From assembly GCF_005155025.1 (NCBI RefSeq), contig NZ_CP039731.1, positions 186,001 through 250,000 of the forward strand: a stretch of DNA of 64,000 nucleotides, read 5' to 3'. The translations under genes and the position numbers were made by a program. Position 1 is the stretch's first letter, and every line of letters starts with the position of its first letter. The stretch is from Aquitalea aquatilis. Its GTDB lineage: Bacteria > Pseudomonadota > Gammaproteobacteria > Burkholderiales > Chromobacteriaceae. This document shows positions 1-8,735 of this stretch, in pieces. The notes beneath the pieces were generated by a model. It worked only from the letters and a program-made list of their open reading frames with translations. It was not told where the DNA came from and did no database searches.

Positions 1-689
1 ATCACCAGCCAGCAGGCATCTGCCGGCAAGCGGCTGATCAGTTCCACGCCGCCCTGCAGTGTCGTGATATGGTCCGGGCAATCCGCAGGAAACATAGCCG
101 GCCGGCTATCCAGCCAGAGCAGCCGGACGGGCAGCTCGCCCAGCAGGCGGCTCACCGCGCGTCCGACATGGCCGGCACCGCACAGCACCACGGTCAACTC
201 GGGAGCAGCCAGATCGTCCTGCAACAGCATCGGCTCGGCCAGCCAGCGCACGCCTTCACCTTTACCGGCAGGCCAACTGCAACTGATGGGCAAAGCAGAA
301 TTCAGCCGCAGCGTGCGCCGCAATACCCGGCCCTGGCTTCTGGCCTGCCAGGCTAGCTCCAGCCAGCCCTCATCCTGCTTGCCCAGTTTTTCAAACAACA
401 GCCACACCTGACCGGCGCAACAATAATCACCAGCCGGCCCCAGGTGAAAACACTCGCAATGCCGTACCGCTTGTGGCTCAGCCAGCAGTCGACGGGCATG
501 CATGCAGGCCTGCTGTTCCAGCCAGCCCCCGCCCAGCGAGTCGGCCTGCCAGTCGTCAGCCAGCGCCAGCCGGGCACCGGTTTCACGCGGCACCTGCCCC
601 TGGCTACGCACCACAGTCACCAACATGGCCTGGCCTTGTTGCGGCAGTTGCCGCCGTAATACGGTCAGCCAATCGCCATCGAGCAGCAT
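1..689 (-). CDS. xdhC: XdhC, xanthine dehydrogenase accessory protein (3' end cut by window)
   Basis: About 229 codons are visible; the C-terminus lies beyond base 1. The reading frame starts at an ATG (689-687) preceded by AAGGAAGGGG. XdhC binds molybdenum cofactor and helps insert its sulfurated form into xanthine dehydrogenase. The N-terminal XdhC/CoxI domain is followed by the start of the Rossmann-like C-terminal domain (motif VVLCGAGHVGRA near residue 165). It lies downstream of the permease on the same strand, which fits conversion of xanthine to urate feeding the adjacent urate pathway. The xdhA and xdhB subunit genes are not in the window. Assignment is by recognised motifs only. Confidence 0.88.
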   Translation of the reverse strand, partial: MLLDGDWLTVLRRQLPQQGQAMLVTVVRSQGQVPRETGARLALADDWQADSLGGGWLEQQACMHARRLLAEPQAVRHCECFHLGPAGDYCCAGQVWLLFEKLGKQDEGWLELAWQARSQGRVLRRTLRLNSALPISCSWPAGKGEGVRWLAEPMLLQDDLAAPELTVVLCGAGHVGRAVSRLLGELPVRLLWLDSRPAMFPADCPDHITTLQGGVELISRLPADACWLV

Positions 690-772
690 CGCCCCTTCCT
701 TTTCATGGCGGCCCGTCAAGCAGGTAATGGACCCGCTGGCAGGCGGGTCGGTTGGTTCAGTATCCCGACGGC

Positions 773-2128
773 TCAGTGTCCCGGCATCGACATCACTTCG
801 GTTGCACTCGCCTCGGACAGATCCTCCTTACCCAAACCATTGAAAAAAGCATTCAGCACCACCGCAGTCAGACTGGCTAGCAGAATGCCGCTGTGCAATA
901 GCGGTGCCATGCCCGCCGGCATCTGGCCAAAAAAGTCTTTGGCGACGGTGGGAATCATGCCCATGCCCAGGCTGATGGCGACGATGTACAAATTGTAGCG
1001 GTTATGGAAATCCACCCGCGACAACACCTTGATACCGGTGGCTAGCACCATGCCGAACATCACGATACCGGCCCCGCCCAGCACGAAGGGGGGAATGGAG
1101 GCCACCACGATGGACATCTTGGGTACCAGGCCGAAGGCGATCAGGATAAAGCCTGCCATCACGCACACCCAGCGGCTGCTGACCCCGGTAATGCTGACCA
1201 GGCCAATGTTTTGCGAGAATGAGGTATGCGGGAAGGTATTGAACATGCCGCCCACCATCGTCCCCAGCGCATCCACTCGTAGGCCGCGGACCAGATCATC
1301 CCGCTTGACCGGACGATCGATGATTTCACCCAGCGCCAGGAACATGCCCATCGACTCGATGAACACGATCAGCATCACCACGGTGAGGGTAACGATGGAC
1401 CACAGCTCGAAACGCGGCGCACCAAACTTGAAGGGGGTAATCAGGGCAAACCAGCTGGCATCCTGCAAACCGTTGAAATCCACTTTCCCCAACAGCAGTG
1501 CAATGCAGAAACCCAGCACCAGCCCCAGCAAGATGGAGATATTGGCCAGGAAACCACGGGCAAAACGGATGATCAGCAAAATGAAGATCAACACGCTGAG
1601 CGAGATGCCCAGATAGAGCGGGCTGCCATAATCAGGCGAGCCCAGCCCGCCAGCAGACCAATTGATACCGACACCGATGATGGACAAGCCGATGGAGGTA
1701 ATCACCACCCCCGTAACCAGCGGTGGAAAAAAGCGGATCAGCCGGCCGATCAGCGGCACCAGCAGCAATGACAGCAGCCCGGAGGCCATGGTGGCACCAA
1801 AGATGCCGGGTAGGCCCAGAGCCGGATTCTGGCCGATGGCGATCATCGGCCCCACCGTGGCAAAAGTCACCGCCATGATGACCGGCATGCGGATACCAAA
1901 ACCCTTGCAGCCCAGGCATTGCAACAGCGTGACCAGACCGCAGCAGAACAGGTCGGCACTGACCAGAAAGGCGATTTGCTCCTTGGGCAAGCCAACCGCA
2001 CCACCGACAATCAGTGGCACTGCGACCGCCCCGGCATACATCACCAGCACGTGTTGCAAGCCCAGCGTGAACAGCTGCACCAGCGGCAGCTTTTCGTCTA
2101 CCGGATGAACATTTTGCGTCGAGCTCAT
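773..2128 (-). CDS. NCS2-family purine (xanthine/urate) permease
   Basis: A 451-residue polytopic membrane protein of the nucleobase:cation symporter-2 family, which imports xanthine, uric acid or uracil with a cation. The N-terminal region (KLPLVQLFTLGLQHVLVMYAG) and the many hydrophobic segments are typical, as is the conserved Q/N-rich stretch FNTFPHTSFSQNIGLVSITG near residues 305-325. The start at 2128 was chosen over an upstream in-frame Met at 2236 because AAGGAGA lies directly before it. Between xdhC and allA it most likely imports xanthine or urate (UacT/PucK/XanQ-like). Substrate cannot be decided from sequence alone. Confidence 0.88.
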   Translation of the reverse strand: MSSTQNVHPVDEKLPLVQLFTLGLQHVLVMYAGAVAVPLIVGGAVGLPKEQIAFLVSADLFCCGLVTLLQCLGCKGFGIRMPVIMAVTFATVGPMIAIGQNPALGLPGIFGATMASGLLSLLLVPLIGRLIRFFPPLVTGVVITSIGLSIIGVGINWSAGGLGSPDYGSPLYLGISLSVLIFILLIIRFARGFLANISILLGLVLGFCIALLLGKVDFNGLQDASWFALITPFKFGAPRFELWSIVTLTVVMLIVFIESMGMFLALGEIIDRPVKRDDLVRGLRVDALGTMVGGMFNTFPHTSFSQNIGLVSITGVSSRWVCVMAGFILIAFGLVPKMSIVVASIPPFVLGGAGIVMFGMVLATGIKVLSRVDFHNRYNLYIVAISLGMGMIPTVAKDFFGQMPAGMAPLLHSGILLASLTAVVLNAFFNGLGKEDLSEASATEVMSMPGH

Positions 2129-2267
2129 CGAGTCTCTCCTTCGCATGAGTCTTCCGCCAGCGCAAAAGACGCTGCACGGGCGGGTGGCTCGCCAGGCGAC
2201 AGGCGTGACGGAGCCACCCTGTTGCATCAACAACAAGGACTACAGCAGGAACCATCAGGGCTTAAGG

Positions 2268-2771
2268 CTAGCCGACTGCCTCAATGCGGTAGCTTGTGGA
2301 CAAGGCCACCTCATCGCAGTTGTGCCCGCTACCAACACGGTCAACCACGATGAAATCACCTTCCCGCCCCAGGCTGATCAAGGGGTGATGCCAACAACCA
2401 CGGCGATAGTTGACCCCCTGATCGGAATAGGCATGAAAGGCACGCAGCCCGCTTTCATCCGGCAGGCCATCCGGCAGGCTGGGAGCTACCACCACGATGA
2501 AAGGCACACCGTTGCAGGGGATGAAGGATTGGCTGCCCAGCGGGTGGCGCTCGAGCATGCTGATGCTCAAAGGGAAATCAAAGGCGGCACCACGTGCCAT
2601 GCTGATGGCGGGAAGTCCGCCCTCGCCGAGCACCTCCACCATGCCCAGCTTGTGATAGCGCTGGGTGCTGCCGTTATTAATGGGAAACCAGTCGCTGCCT
2701 TCAATCTCAATGACATCACCAAAAGGGGCGAACGCTTCTTTGCTTAGCGCTTCCAGGACAAGCAGGGCCAT
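2268..2771 (-). CDS. allA: Ureidoglycolate lyase AllA
   Basis: A 167-residue cupin-fold enzyme that splits (S)-ureidoglycolate to glyoxylate and urea, the last step of the allantoate branch. Family-typical features are the N-terminal APFGDVIE, the central FPLSISMLERHPLGSQSF and the C-terminal WHHPLISLG. Length matches the family. It follows alc on the same strand with a 39-bp gap, so the two steps after allantoin are probably co-transcribed. Its glyoxylate product is the substrate of Gcl encoded at 10451-12196. Confidence 0.93.
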   Translation of the reverse strand: MALLVLEALSKEAFAPFGDVIEIEGSDWFPINNGSTQRYHKLGMVEVLGEGGLPAISMARGAAFDFPLSISMLERHPLGSQSFIPCNGVPFIVVVAPSLPDGLPDESGLRAFHAYSDQGVNYRRGCWHHPLISLGREGDFIVVDRVGSGHNCDEVALSTSYRIEAVG

Positions 2772-2810
2772 GGTGTTTCTCCTCTGTAGAATCGGGTTGT
2801 CCTATGGCTG

Positions 2811-3851
2811 CTAATCAAGCAGACGGCCCCAGATGCGCAAGCGGCTCACGCCACCGTCAGGGAAGATGTTCAGCCGCACGTGATTGACCGGCCCCAGCGG
2901 GCGGATCTGCTCCCGGTCATAAAAGTGCTGCTTGTCCATGGCGGTTTTCTGCTCGGGCAACAAGCTGTCCCAGAACATGGCCTGGGTCACAATGGACTGA
3001 TCGGTACCCTGCGTCACCAGCGCAGCCTGAATGGACACGCTGTCCGGATAATTACCCTTGAAGTGAGCGGTATCCACCTCGATACGCTCGACAATGGCCA
3101 TCCGCCCCAGTTGGACGATGCACCAGTCGTTACCCGGCTCGCGCCGGCGGCGGGTTTCCCAGCCATCCCCCATATTGATGCCACGACCGGGCATGATCAG
3201 GCGAAAGGGCACGCCGAAATGGGCATCGTTATAGGCAACAATGCGACCGCCATGCTGCAGCGCAGACACTTCATGCAGGGCTGACCGGTCCTTGCCCTCC
3301 CAGTCGCTGGCGGGTTGGCCATACACCCGCAAGCGTGCCACGCCGCCATCCGGATAGATGTGCAGCCGCAGATGCGTCCACACCCGTGCGTCATCAATGG
3401 CAAAAAAGTGATGCGCACTGCTGCCCAACGCTGCTGCCGGCAGGATTTCGGTCCATACCGTGTGCTCATCAGGTGAACCCGCGAGATGACAAGCTTCCAC
3501 CGAAGCAGCCGGCGGGAAATTGCCGGTAAAGTGGCTGGTATCAATATCCAGCCCCTTGATCACACCTGGCAGGCCCAACTGGATGACCGCATGATCATGC
3601 CCGCCATTGCGGCGACGGCGCGTCTCCCAGCCATCCATCCATTTGCCGTGATCGTCAAACTTGCCCACCACGAATACCGGTGACGATGACTGCAGCATGC
3701 GCTCTGCCGGCGCAAACCACTCATCCGAGCAGGACAGCACACAAGCGCCGAAATCAGGATCCGCCAGATTGGCATGGCGACGGGCAAATTCCGGTAACTC
3801 AACCGGCGACGCAGGTAAAACAGTCGCCGTGGGATGCAATGCAATATTCAT
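2811..3851 (-). CDS. alc: Allantoicase
   Basis: A 346-residue allantoicase that hydrolyses allantoate to ureidoglycolate and urea. Two tandem beta-sandwich repeats are visible: the motif DGWETRRRR occurs twice (near residues 73 and 230), each followed by a valine- or isoleucine-rich QLG strand and an aspartate-His-Phe stretch. The C-terminal half ends with [19 protein letters not shown]. An ATG at 3851 with a nearby GGAGAGA supports the start. It is separated from the upstream lysE-like gene by only 57 bp, so it probably belongs to the same minus-strand transcript as puuE-uraD. Confidence 0.94.
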   Translation of the reverse strand: MNIALHPTATVLPASPVELPEFARRHANLADPDFGACVLSCSDEWFAPAERMLQSSSPVFVVGKFDDHGKWMDGWETRRRRNGGHDHAVIQLGLPGVIKGLDIDTSHFTGNFPPAASVEACHLAGSPDEHTVWTEILPAAALGSSAHHFFAIDDARVWTHLRLHIYPDGGVARLRVYGQPASDWEGKDRSALHEVSALQHGGRIVAYNDAHFGVPFRLIMPGRGINMGDGWETRRRREPGNDWCIVQLGRMAIVERIEVDTAHFKGNYPDSVSIQAALVTQGTDQSIVTQAMFWDSLLPEQKTAMDKQHFYDREQIRPLGPVNHVRLNIFPDGGVSRLRIWGRLLD

Positions 3852-3908
3852 GATGTCTCTCCTTTATTTTTGCTTTACCACCAACAAGATTTGCTACTGA
3901 CTACTCCT

Positions 3909-4532
3909 TCACAAGACAACGCTGGCCAAGGTCTGCCCCAGCAGCACGCCGCCCATCACCACAAAACAGATTGCCGAAGCCATCAGGAACAAGCGACGCA
4001 ACGTGGCCATACTGGCCAACAATCGGCTGGCCAGCAGGCCATAAGCGAGCTTGCACAACAGATCAACCACCATCCAGCCCAGCACCATCCACAGCAGCTG
4101 TGGCAACAATGGCCTGGACGGCGTCATGAATTGCGGCAGCAAAGCCAGAAAAAAAGCGATGTCCTTGGGATTGCTGATACCCAGCAGAAAGGCTTTGGAA
4201 AAAAGGTGGGCCCGGCCCTGGCGACTATCAGCCGCACTCGCCGCAACACCACGCCCCTGCCAGGTACGGATGCCCAGATAAAACAGATAGCAGGCACCGA
4301 TGGCTTGCAGCAGCAGGAAGCTGCGCGGCGATGCCAGCAACAATGAGCCGATACCCAGCGCCGACAGTAGCAGTAGGCTGACCGAAGCCAGTACGCCACC
4401 AACAAAACCGGGCCAGCTTTTCCAGACGCCAAACTGCAGGGCGTTGCCCACCATGAATAGCGACAATGGTCCAGGGACGGCGATGACCACCGCGATGGCC
4501 AATAGATAGAAGCCCAGAGTTTCCGGACTCAT
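3909..4532 (-). CDS. LysE/RhtB-family transporter embedded in the purine operon
   Basis: A 207-residue membrane protein with the LysE/RhtB signature: an N-terminal AVPGPLSLFMVGNALQFG and a central GISNPKDIAFFLALLPQF. About six hydrophobic segments are visible. Family members export amino acids or small metabolites. The start at 4532 was chosen because its ATGA overlaps the uraD stop by 4 bases, giving translational coupling; an in-frame Met upstream at 4601 would lie inside uraD. Tight coupling to uraD suggests a role in purine or ureide transport rather than amino acid export, but this is inference. Confidence 0.85.
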   Translation of the reverse strand: MSPETLGFYLLAIAVVIAVPGPLSLFMVGNALQFGVWKSWPGFVGGVLASVSLLLLSALGIGSLLLASPRSFLLLQAIGACYLFYLGIRTWQGRGVAASAADSRQGRAHLFSKAFLLGISNPKDIAFFLALLPQFMTPSRPLLPQLLWMVLGWMVVDLLCKLAYGLLASRLLASMATLRRLFLMASAICFVVMGGVLLGQTLASVVL

Positions 4533-5059
4533 ACGCAGACGCTTTCCGGCAGCAATGCTTCCAGACGCAAACGCCCGATACGATAGATCTGCTCCAGGCA
4601 CTCGCGCCGTTCCTCCTCCACACCCAGTTGCAAACGGCGTTCGAATTCGCGGATGATGCCCGCCCGGTCATACCCCCGTACCGCCAGGATGAAAGGAAAC
4701 CCGAACTTGCTGTGGTAGGCACGGTTCAGTTCGGTCAGGTGGGCAAACTCCTCCGGACTGCATTGATCAAGCCCGGCCCCCGCTTGCTCGGTGGTCGACT
4801 CTACAGTCAGTTCGCCGCGTATCGCCGCCTTGCCGGCCAGCTCCGGGTGAGCCCGGATCAGCGTCATCTGCGCACCATAGCCGGCTTTTTCCACTTCGCC
4901 GGCCATGACGGCGGCCAGCTCCGCCACCGAATGGAAAGGACGCAAGGCAGCCGTACGCTCCGCCACCCATGGCGAGTGTTCAAAGATACCGCCCAGAACA
5001 GCGACAAAAGCATCAAATGGCAGCTGGTTCAACAATGACAGGGTGAGAGGCTGGCTCAT
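4529..5059 (-). CDS. uraD: OHCU decarboxylase UraD
   Basis: A 176-residue 2-oxo-4-hydroxy-4-carboxy-5-ureidoimidazoline decarboxylase, which makes (S)-allantoin stereospecifically. Hallmarks are the IRAHPELAGKA catalytic-histidine segment, the LNRAYHSKFGFPFILAVRG core and the C-terminal EQIYRIGRLRL. The start at 5059 overlaps the puuE stop by 4 bases (ATGA); the longer in-frame extension to 5140 lies within puuE and is unlikely. It acts directly after UraH (6936-7289) and before PuuE. Confidence 0.93.
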   Translation of the reverse strand: MSQPLTLSLLNQLPFDAFVAVLGGIFEHSPWVAERTAALRPFHSVAELAAVMAGEVEKAGYGAQMTLIRAHPELAGKAAIRGELTVESTTEQAGAGLDQCSPEEFAHLTELNRAYHSKFGFPFILAVRGYDRAGIIREFERRLQLGVEEERRECLEQIYRIGRLRLEALLPESVCV

Positions 5060-5994
5060 CGGCAGGACTCCAGGTCGGGGTGGGGATGATGACGCAGCCA
5101 GTGATGGGCGATATCGACACGACGGCATACCCATACCCATTCATGCTGCTGCACATAATCAAGAAAACGCTGTAATGCGGCAAAACGCCCAGGGCGACCA
5201 ATCAGCCGGCAGTGCAGGCCGATGGACAGCATGGCCGGGGTGGTTTCGCCCTCGGCATACAGCACGTCGAAGCTATCCTTCAGATACTGGAAAAAGTGCT
5301 CACCGGTGTTGAAGCCCTGCGCTGAGGCAAAGCGCATATCGTTGGCATCCAGGGTATAGGGCACCACCAGGTGAGGCTTGCGCTGGCCATTGGCCAAGTG
5401 CACTTCAGTCCAGAAGGGCAGCTCGTCGCCATAGTGGTCTGCGTCGTAGAGAAATCCGCCCTCCTCCACCACCAGCCGTCGGGTATTCGGGCTGTCGCGT
5501 CCGGTGTACCAGCCAGCCGGATGCGATCCGGTCAGCCGGCTGACGATTTCCACGCAGCGCTGCATGTGCTCGCGCTCCAGGCTGACATCGGCATTTTGAT
5601 AATGCAGCCAACGATAGCCATGACAGGCCAGCTCATGCCCCAGCTCCACGAAGGCGGCCGCCGCTTCCGGATTGCGTTCCAGCGCCATGCCCACGGCAAA
5701 CACTGTCAGCGGCAGCTCACGCTTTTCGAACTCACGCAAAATGCGCCATACCCCCACCCGCGAGCCGTACTCATACAGGCTTTCCATCGACATGTGCCGT
5801 GCAGGGTAGGCCGCTGCGCCAACGATTTCGGAGAGAAACTGTTCGGATAGCGCATCGCCGTGCAGCACATTGCTTTCCCCTCCTTCCTCGTAGTTGAGGA
5901 CAAACTGCACGGCCACCCTGGCCTGGCCTGGCCAGTTCACCTTGGGCCGCTGGCGGCCATAGCCGATCATGTCTCGCGGATACGCCTGTTGCAT
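5056..5994 (-). CDS. puuE: Cofactor-independent allantoinase PuuE
   Basis: A 312-residue polysaccharide-deacetylase-fold allantoinase that opens the allantoin ring to allantoate. Visible signatures are the N-terminal YPRDMIGYGR, FVLNYEEGGE, the ELACHGYRWLHYQ active-site histidine region, and GWYTGRDSPNTRRLVVEEGG. It is unrelated to the metal-dependent AllB amidohydrolase. The start at 5994 (MQQAYPRDM) aligns with the family's usual N-terminus; the in-frame extension to 6048 has no family similarity. It is the first enzyme gene of the minus-strand puuE-uraD-lysE block, and the GntR regulator lies just upstream. Confidence 0.93.
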   Translation of the reverse strand: MQQAYPRDMIGYGRQRPKVNWPGQARVAVQFVLNYEEGGESNVLHGDALSEQFLSEIVGAAAYPARHMSMESLYEYGSRVGVWRILREFEKRELPLTVFAVGMALERNPEAAAAFVELGHELACHGYRWLHYQNADVSLEREHMQRCVEIVSRLTGSHPAGWYTGRDSPNTRRLVVEEGGFLYDADHYGDELPFWTEVHLANGQRKPHLVVPYTLDANDMRFASAQGFNTGEHFFQYLKDSFDVLYAEGETTPAMLSIGLHCRLIGRPGRFAALQRFLDYVQQHEWVWVCRRVDIAHHWLRHHPHPDLESCR

Positions 5995-6020
5995 GCGTTC
6001 AACTCCTTGGTCTTGGGCAC

Positions 6021-6776
6021 CTAAAGCTGGCGATGAAACATCGTCCATGGGTCAGGTATATTTCTGTCGGCAAAATGCATGCGCTGCTCACAATCCTGCA
6101 AATGCTGCCGCATGGCTTGCTGCGCGCCTTGCCGGTCTCCCTGCGACAGCCGCTGCAGAATCTGCTCATGCTCATCGAATGAGCAGGCACTGCATCCCGG
6201 CTTGTCGTACAGGGCAATGATGAGCGAGGTGCGCGAACACAAGCTGTTCATCAATTCGGTCAGTACCTCGTTTTCCGCCAGCCGAACCATCTGCACATGA
6301 AAGGCATTGGACAGACGTATCCAGCTGACCCGGTCCTGCCGTTCGAATGCAGCCCGCTCCTGTCGCACCATTTGCCACAACTGCTGCAGACGCTCTGGCA
6401 AATCGGGCAGGCTCAGCAATTTATCCAGAATGGCTGCTTCCACCATGCGTCTGGCCTCAAACACATCGCGGGTTTCCTTGATATCCGGCTGGGCCACAAA
6501 TGCGCCGCGATTAGGCTGCAGCTCGACAATCTTGTCATGTTGCAACTGGGCCAATGCGGCACGTACCGTGCCACGCGAACAGGCAAAAACATCACACAAC
6601 ACGGCCTCGGTCAGCTTGACGCCTGGCCGCAAACGCTGGTCGATCACCGCATCGAATATTTCCAGATACAGCCGCTCTACTTCGCCTGGGGACTGATTTT
6701 CGTCCCGCAGGCTGGAAGCCGGCGGAGCAGAAATCTCCCCCTCACTCTCCGGTACAGGTCGTTGATGATTGTTCAT
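6021..6776 (-). CDS. GntR-family (FCD/FadR subfamily) regulator of purine catabolism
   Basis: A 251-residue regulator with an N-terminal winged HTH (about residues 35-100: [39 protein letters not shown]) and a C-terminal FCD ligand-binding domain ([13 protein letters not shown], then [13 protein letters not shown] and [11 protein letters not shown]). The start at 6776 was preferred over 6896 because the upstream extension is low in coding character and runs into the divergent promoter region. It sits between puuE (same strand) and divergent uraH-puuD, so it probably controls both. The effector, perhaps urate or allantoin, is unknown. Confidence 0.87.
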   Translation of the reverse strand: MNNHQRPVPESEGEISAPPASSLRDENQSPGEVERLYLEIFDAVIDQRLRPGVKLTEAVLCDVFACSRGTVRAALAQLQHDKIVELQPNRGAFVAQPDIKETRDVFEARRMVEAAILDKLLSLPDLPERLQQLWQMVRQERAAFERQDRVSWIRLSNAFHVQMVRLAENEVLTELMNSLCSRTSLIIALYDKPGCSACSFDEHEQILQRLSQGDRQGAQQAMRQHLQDCEQRMHFADRNIPDPWTMFHRQL

Positions 6777-6935
6777 TTTTTCAATTTCCACAATACGGTA
6801 ATCACTTCCAAAATATTGTTGACAATTATCGACAGGATAAAACAATATCGTCAACTCCAATCGCCCATGCTTTGCACAACAACAACAGCCCGCCATTCAA
6901 AAACTGCGCAGGGCTGGTACACAGGAGACAAACAG
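6777..6935. promoter_or_regulatory. Divergent gntR / uraH-puuD promoter region with inverted repeats
   Basis: This AT-rich 159-bp interval separates divergent transcription units. On the plus strand TTGACA (6819-6824) is followed 16 bases later by AACAAT (6841-6846), a plausible sigma-70 promoter for uraH-puuD. ATTGTTGACAAT (6814-6825) has 5-bp inverted arms, and GTTGAC/GTCAAC half-sites (6818-6823 and 6849-6854) flank the spacer. Such dyads overlapping a -35 box are what one expects for a GntR operator. Operator function is inferred. Confidence 0.45.
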
Positions 6936-7289
6936 ATGGGAAAACTTTCCACACACGTGCTGGACACCATGCATGGCCGCCCGGCTGCCCAGGTGCGGTG
7001 CGAGCTGTACCGGATACAAGGAGATGGGCGCACGCTACTGCGCCATTTCGACACCAATGAGGATGGCCGCAGCAACGAGCCGCTGCTGTCCGGTGACACG
7101 ATGCAGGCCGGGGTATACGAACTGGTTTTTCATGCAGGCGACTACTTTGCAAGCCAGGGAGTGCATTTGGCAAAACCCTGCTTTGTCGATCAGGTGGTGC
7201 TGCGCTTCGGCATTGCCAACCCGGCTGAAAACTATCATGTCCCGCTTGTCGTCACGCCCTGGACCTACTCGACCTATCGCGGTAGTTGA
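6936..7289 (+). CDS. uraH: 5-hydroxyisourate hydrolase UraH (HIUase)
   Basis: A 117-residue transthyretin-like protein that hydrolyses 5-hydroxyisourate to OHCU. Both family signatures are present: the N-terminal [14 protein letters not shown] with the active-site His, and the C-terminal tetrapeptide YRGS. The start at 6936 follows ACAGGAGACAAACAG. The reading frame is open far upstream to 6297, but that part is antisense to gntR and was excluded. It is followed 28 bp later by puuD on the same strand, so urate oxidation and HIU hydrolysis are co-expressed. Confidence 0.95.
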   Translation: MGKLSTHVLDTMHGRPAAQVRCELYRIQGDGRTLLRHFDTNEDGRSNEPLLSGDTMQAGVYELVFHAGDYFASQGVHLAKPCFVDQVVLRFGIANPAENYHVPLVVTPWTYSTYRGS

Positions 7290-7317
7290 CCCCTACTTTC
7301 TATCAGGAACTTCACTC

Positions 7318-8583
7318 ATGGAAAGCTACCTCCTCGAGTTCGGCAACCTGCTGCTACGCTGGTTGCACGTGATCGCCGCCATTGCCTGGATTGGCGAGTC
7401 CATCTACTTCGTCATGCTGGACAACAGCCTCAGTACACCCAAAGGAGAGCAAGACCCGCGCTATGACCTGCTGGGTGAGATGTCGTCAGTACACGGCGGC
7501 GGCTTTTACCATAACCAGAAATATCTGACCCGCCCGCCCTTCCCGCTCGACAACAAATTGCACTGGTCATTCTGGAAGTCCTATACCACCTGGCTATCCG
7601 GATTCGCCTTGTTCAGTCTGCTGTATCTGAGCAACCCGGCAGTTTATCTGGCCAACCCGTCCAGCCCCTGGGCCTGGGCAGCGGTACTCACGCCAGCGGA
7701 GGTAAACGTTGCGGCCATTGCCCTGCTCATTGTCGGCTGGCTGGTTTACGACGAACTATGCCGGCGCATCAGCCCGGAAATGCAGCGTGATGGCCTGCTG
7801 AGCGTGGCGGTTGCCCTCATGATGGCCGGCGTGGCCTACTTCAGCTCCCATGTATTTCAGGGACGCGCTGCTTTTCTGCTGACCGGTGCGGTCATGGCCA
7901 CCTGCATGTCGGCCAATGTGCTGTTCTGGATCATCCCTGGGCAGCGCCGCATGGTGGCCGCACTACAGGCCGGGGAAGCACCCAACCCGCTGGACGGCAA
8001 GCGAGGCAAGCAAAGATCGGTGCATAACACCTACTTCACCCTGCCGGTAGTGTTCCTGATGATCAGCAACCACTATGCCTTTGCCTATAGCAATGACACG
8101 GCCTGGTTCATCATGGTGTTGTTCATTTTGGCCGGAGCCTTGATCAGACAATATTTTGTGTTGCGTCATCGCGGTCAGAACGTACTGACCCTGCCGGCAG
8201 CCAGTGCCATCATGCTGCTGGTCGTTGGCATGATTGCCGCACCTTCCAGCACACCGAGCGACAGCGCTAATTCCAACCCGGTCACGGCCAGGAGCAATAC
8301 GGCCCCTTCTGCCAGCACGACGGCGAGCGACAAGGGCAAGGACAGCGGGATGCAAAACGTTGCCGGTGTGCTGCAAGAACGCTGTATCGCCTGCCATGCC
8401 GCCAAGCCAACCCAGCCTGGCTTTGCCGCGCCGCCGGCGGGTATCAGGCTGGATAATGAGCGCGACATCCGCTTGCATTACCTCAAGATCAAACAGGCTG
8501 TCGCCAGTAAATACATGCCGCTCGCCAATACCACCAAGATGAGCGATGAGGAGCGCCAGCTGATTGCCCAGTGGCAGCCATAA
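7318..8583 (+). CDS. puuD: PuuD membrane urate oxidase with C-terminal cytochrome c domain
   Basis: A 421-residue protein that oxidises urate to 5-hydroxyisourate, passing electrons to a respiratory carrier instead of O2 directly (established for PuuD-type urate oxidases). Residues 1-310 form about eight hydrophobic segments of the DUF989/PuuD domain (LLRWLHVIAAIAWIGESIYF near the start; SSHVFQGRAAFLLTGAVMAT). A Ser/Thr/Ala-rich linker (about 311-348) leads to a c-type cytochrome: C356-I-A-C359-H360 binds heme, and Met400 or Met408 is the likely axial ligand. The start at 7318 was chosen because it begins the family domain; an in-frame upstream Met at 6973 lies inside uraH. Confidence 0.92.
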   Translation: MESYLLEFGNLLLRWLHVIAAIAWIGESIYFVMLDNSLSTPKGEQDPRYDLLGEMSSVHGGGFYHNQKYLTRPPFPLDNKLHWSFWKSYTTWLSGFALFSLLYLSNPAVYLANPSSPWAWAAVLTPAEVNVAAIALLIVGWLVYDELCRRISPEMQRDGLLSVAVALMMAGVAYFSSHVFQGRAAFLLTGAVMATCMSANVLFWIIPGQRRMVAALQAGEAPNPLDGKRGKQRSVHNTYFTLPVVFLMISNHYAFAYSNDTAWFIMVLFILAGALIRQYFVLRHRGQNVLTLPAASAIMLLVVGMIAAPSSTPSDSANSNPVTARSNTAPSASTTASDKGKDSGMQNVAGVLQERCIACHAAKPTQPGFAAPPAGIRLDNERDIRLHYLKIKQAVASKYMPLANTTKMSDEERQLIAQWQP

Positions 8584-8670
8584 AACCCACAGGCAACAAG
8601 CTGTCGGGCAGATTAGCTGAATGAAGCGGTGTAATCCTGCCTAACGTGATAAGCAGCCTTGTCAGCAAGA

Positions 8671-8698
8671 AAAAGGGGCGGATTTCTCCGCCCCTTTT
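8671..8698. terminator. Bidirectional rho-independent terminator (puuD / glxR)
   Basis: AAAAGGGGCGG (8671-8681) and CCGCCCCTTTT (8688-8698) form an 11-bp stem around a 6-base loop. There are A runs on one side and T runs on the other, so it can work in both directions between convergent puuD (+) and glxR (-). Confidence 0.85.
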
Positions 8699-8735
8699 CT
8701 ACATCTGCTCTGCCTGATGGTTTGCCACTACCCCG

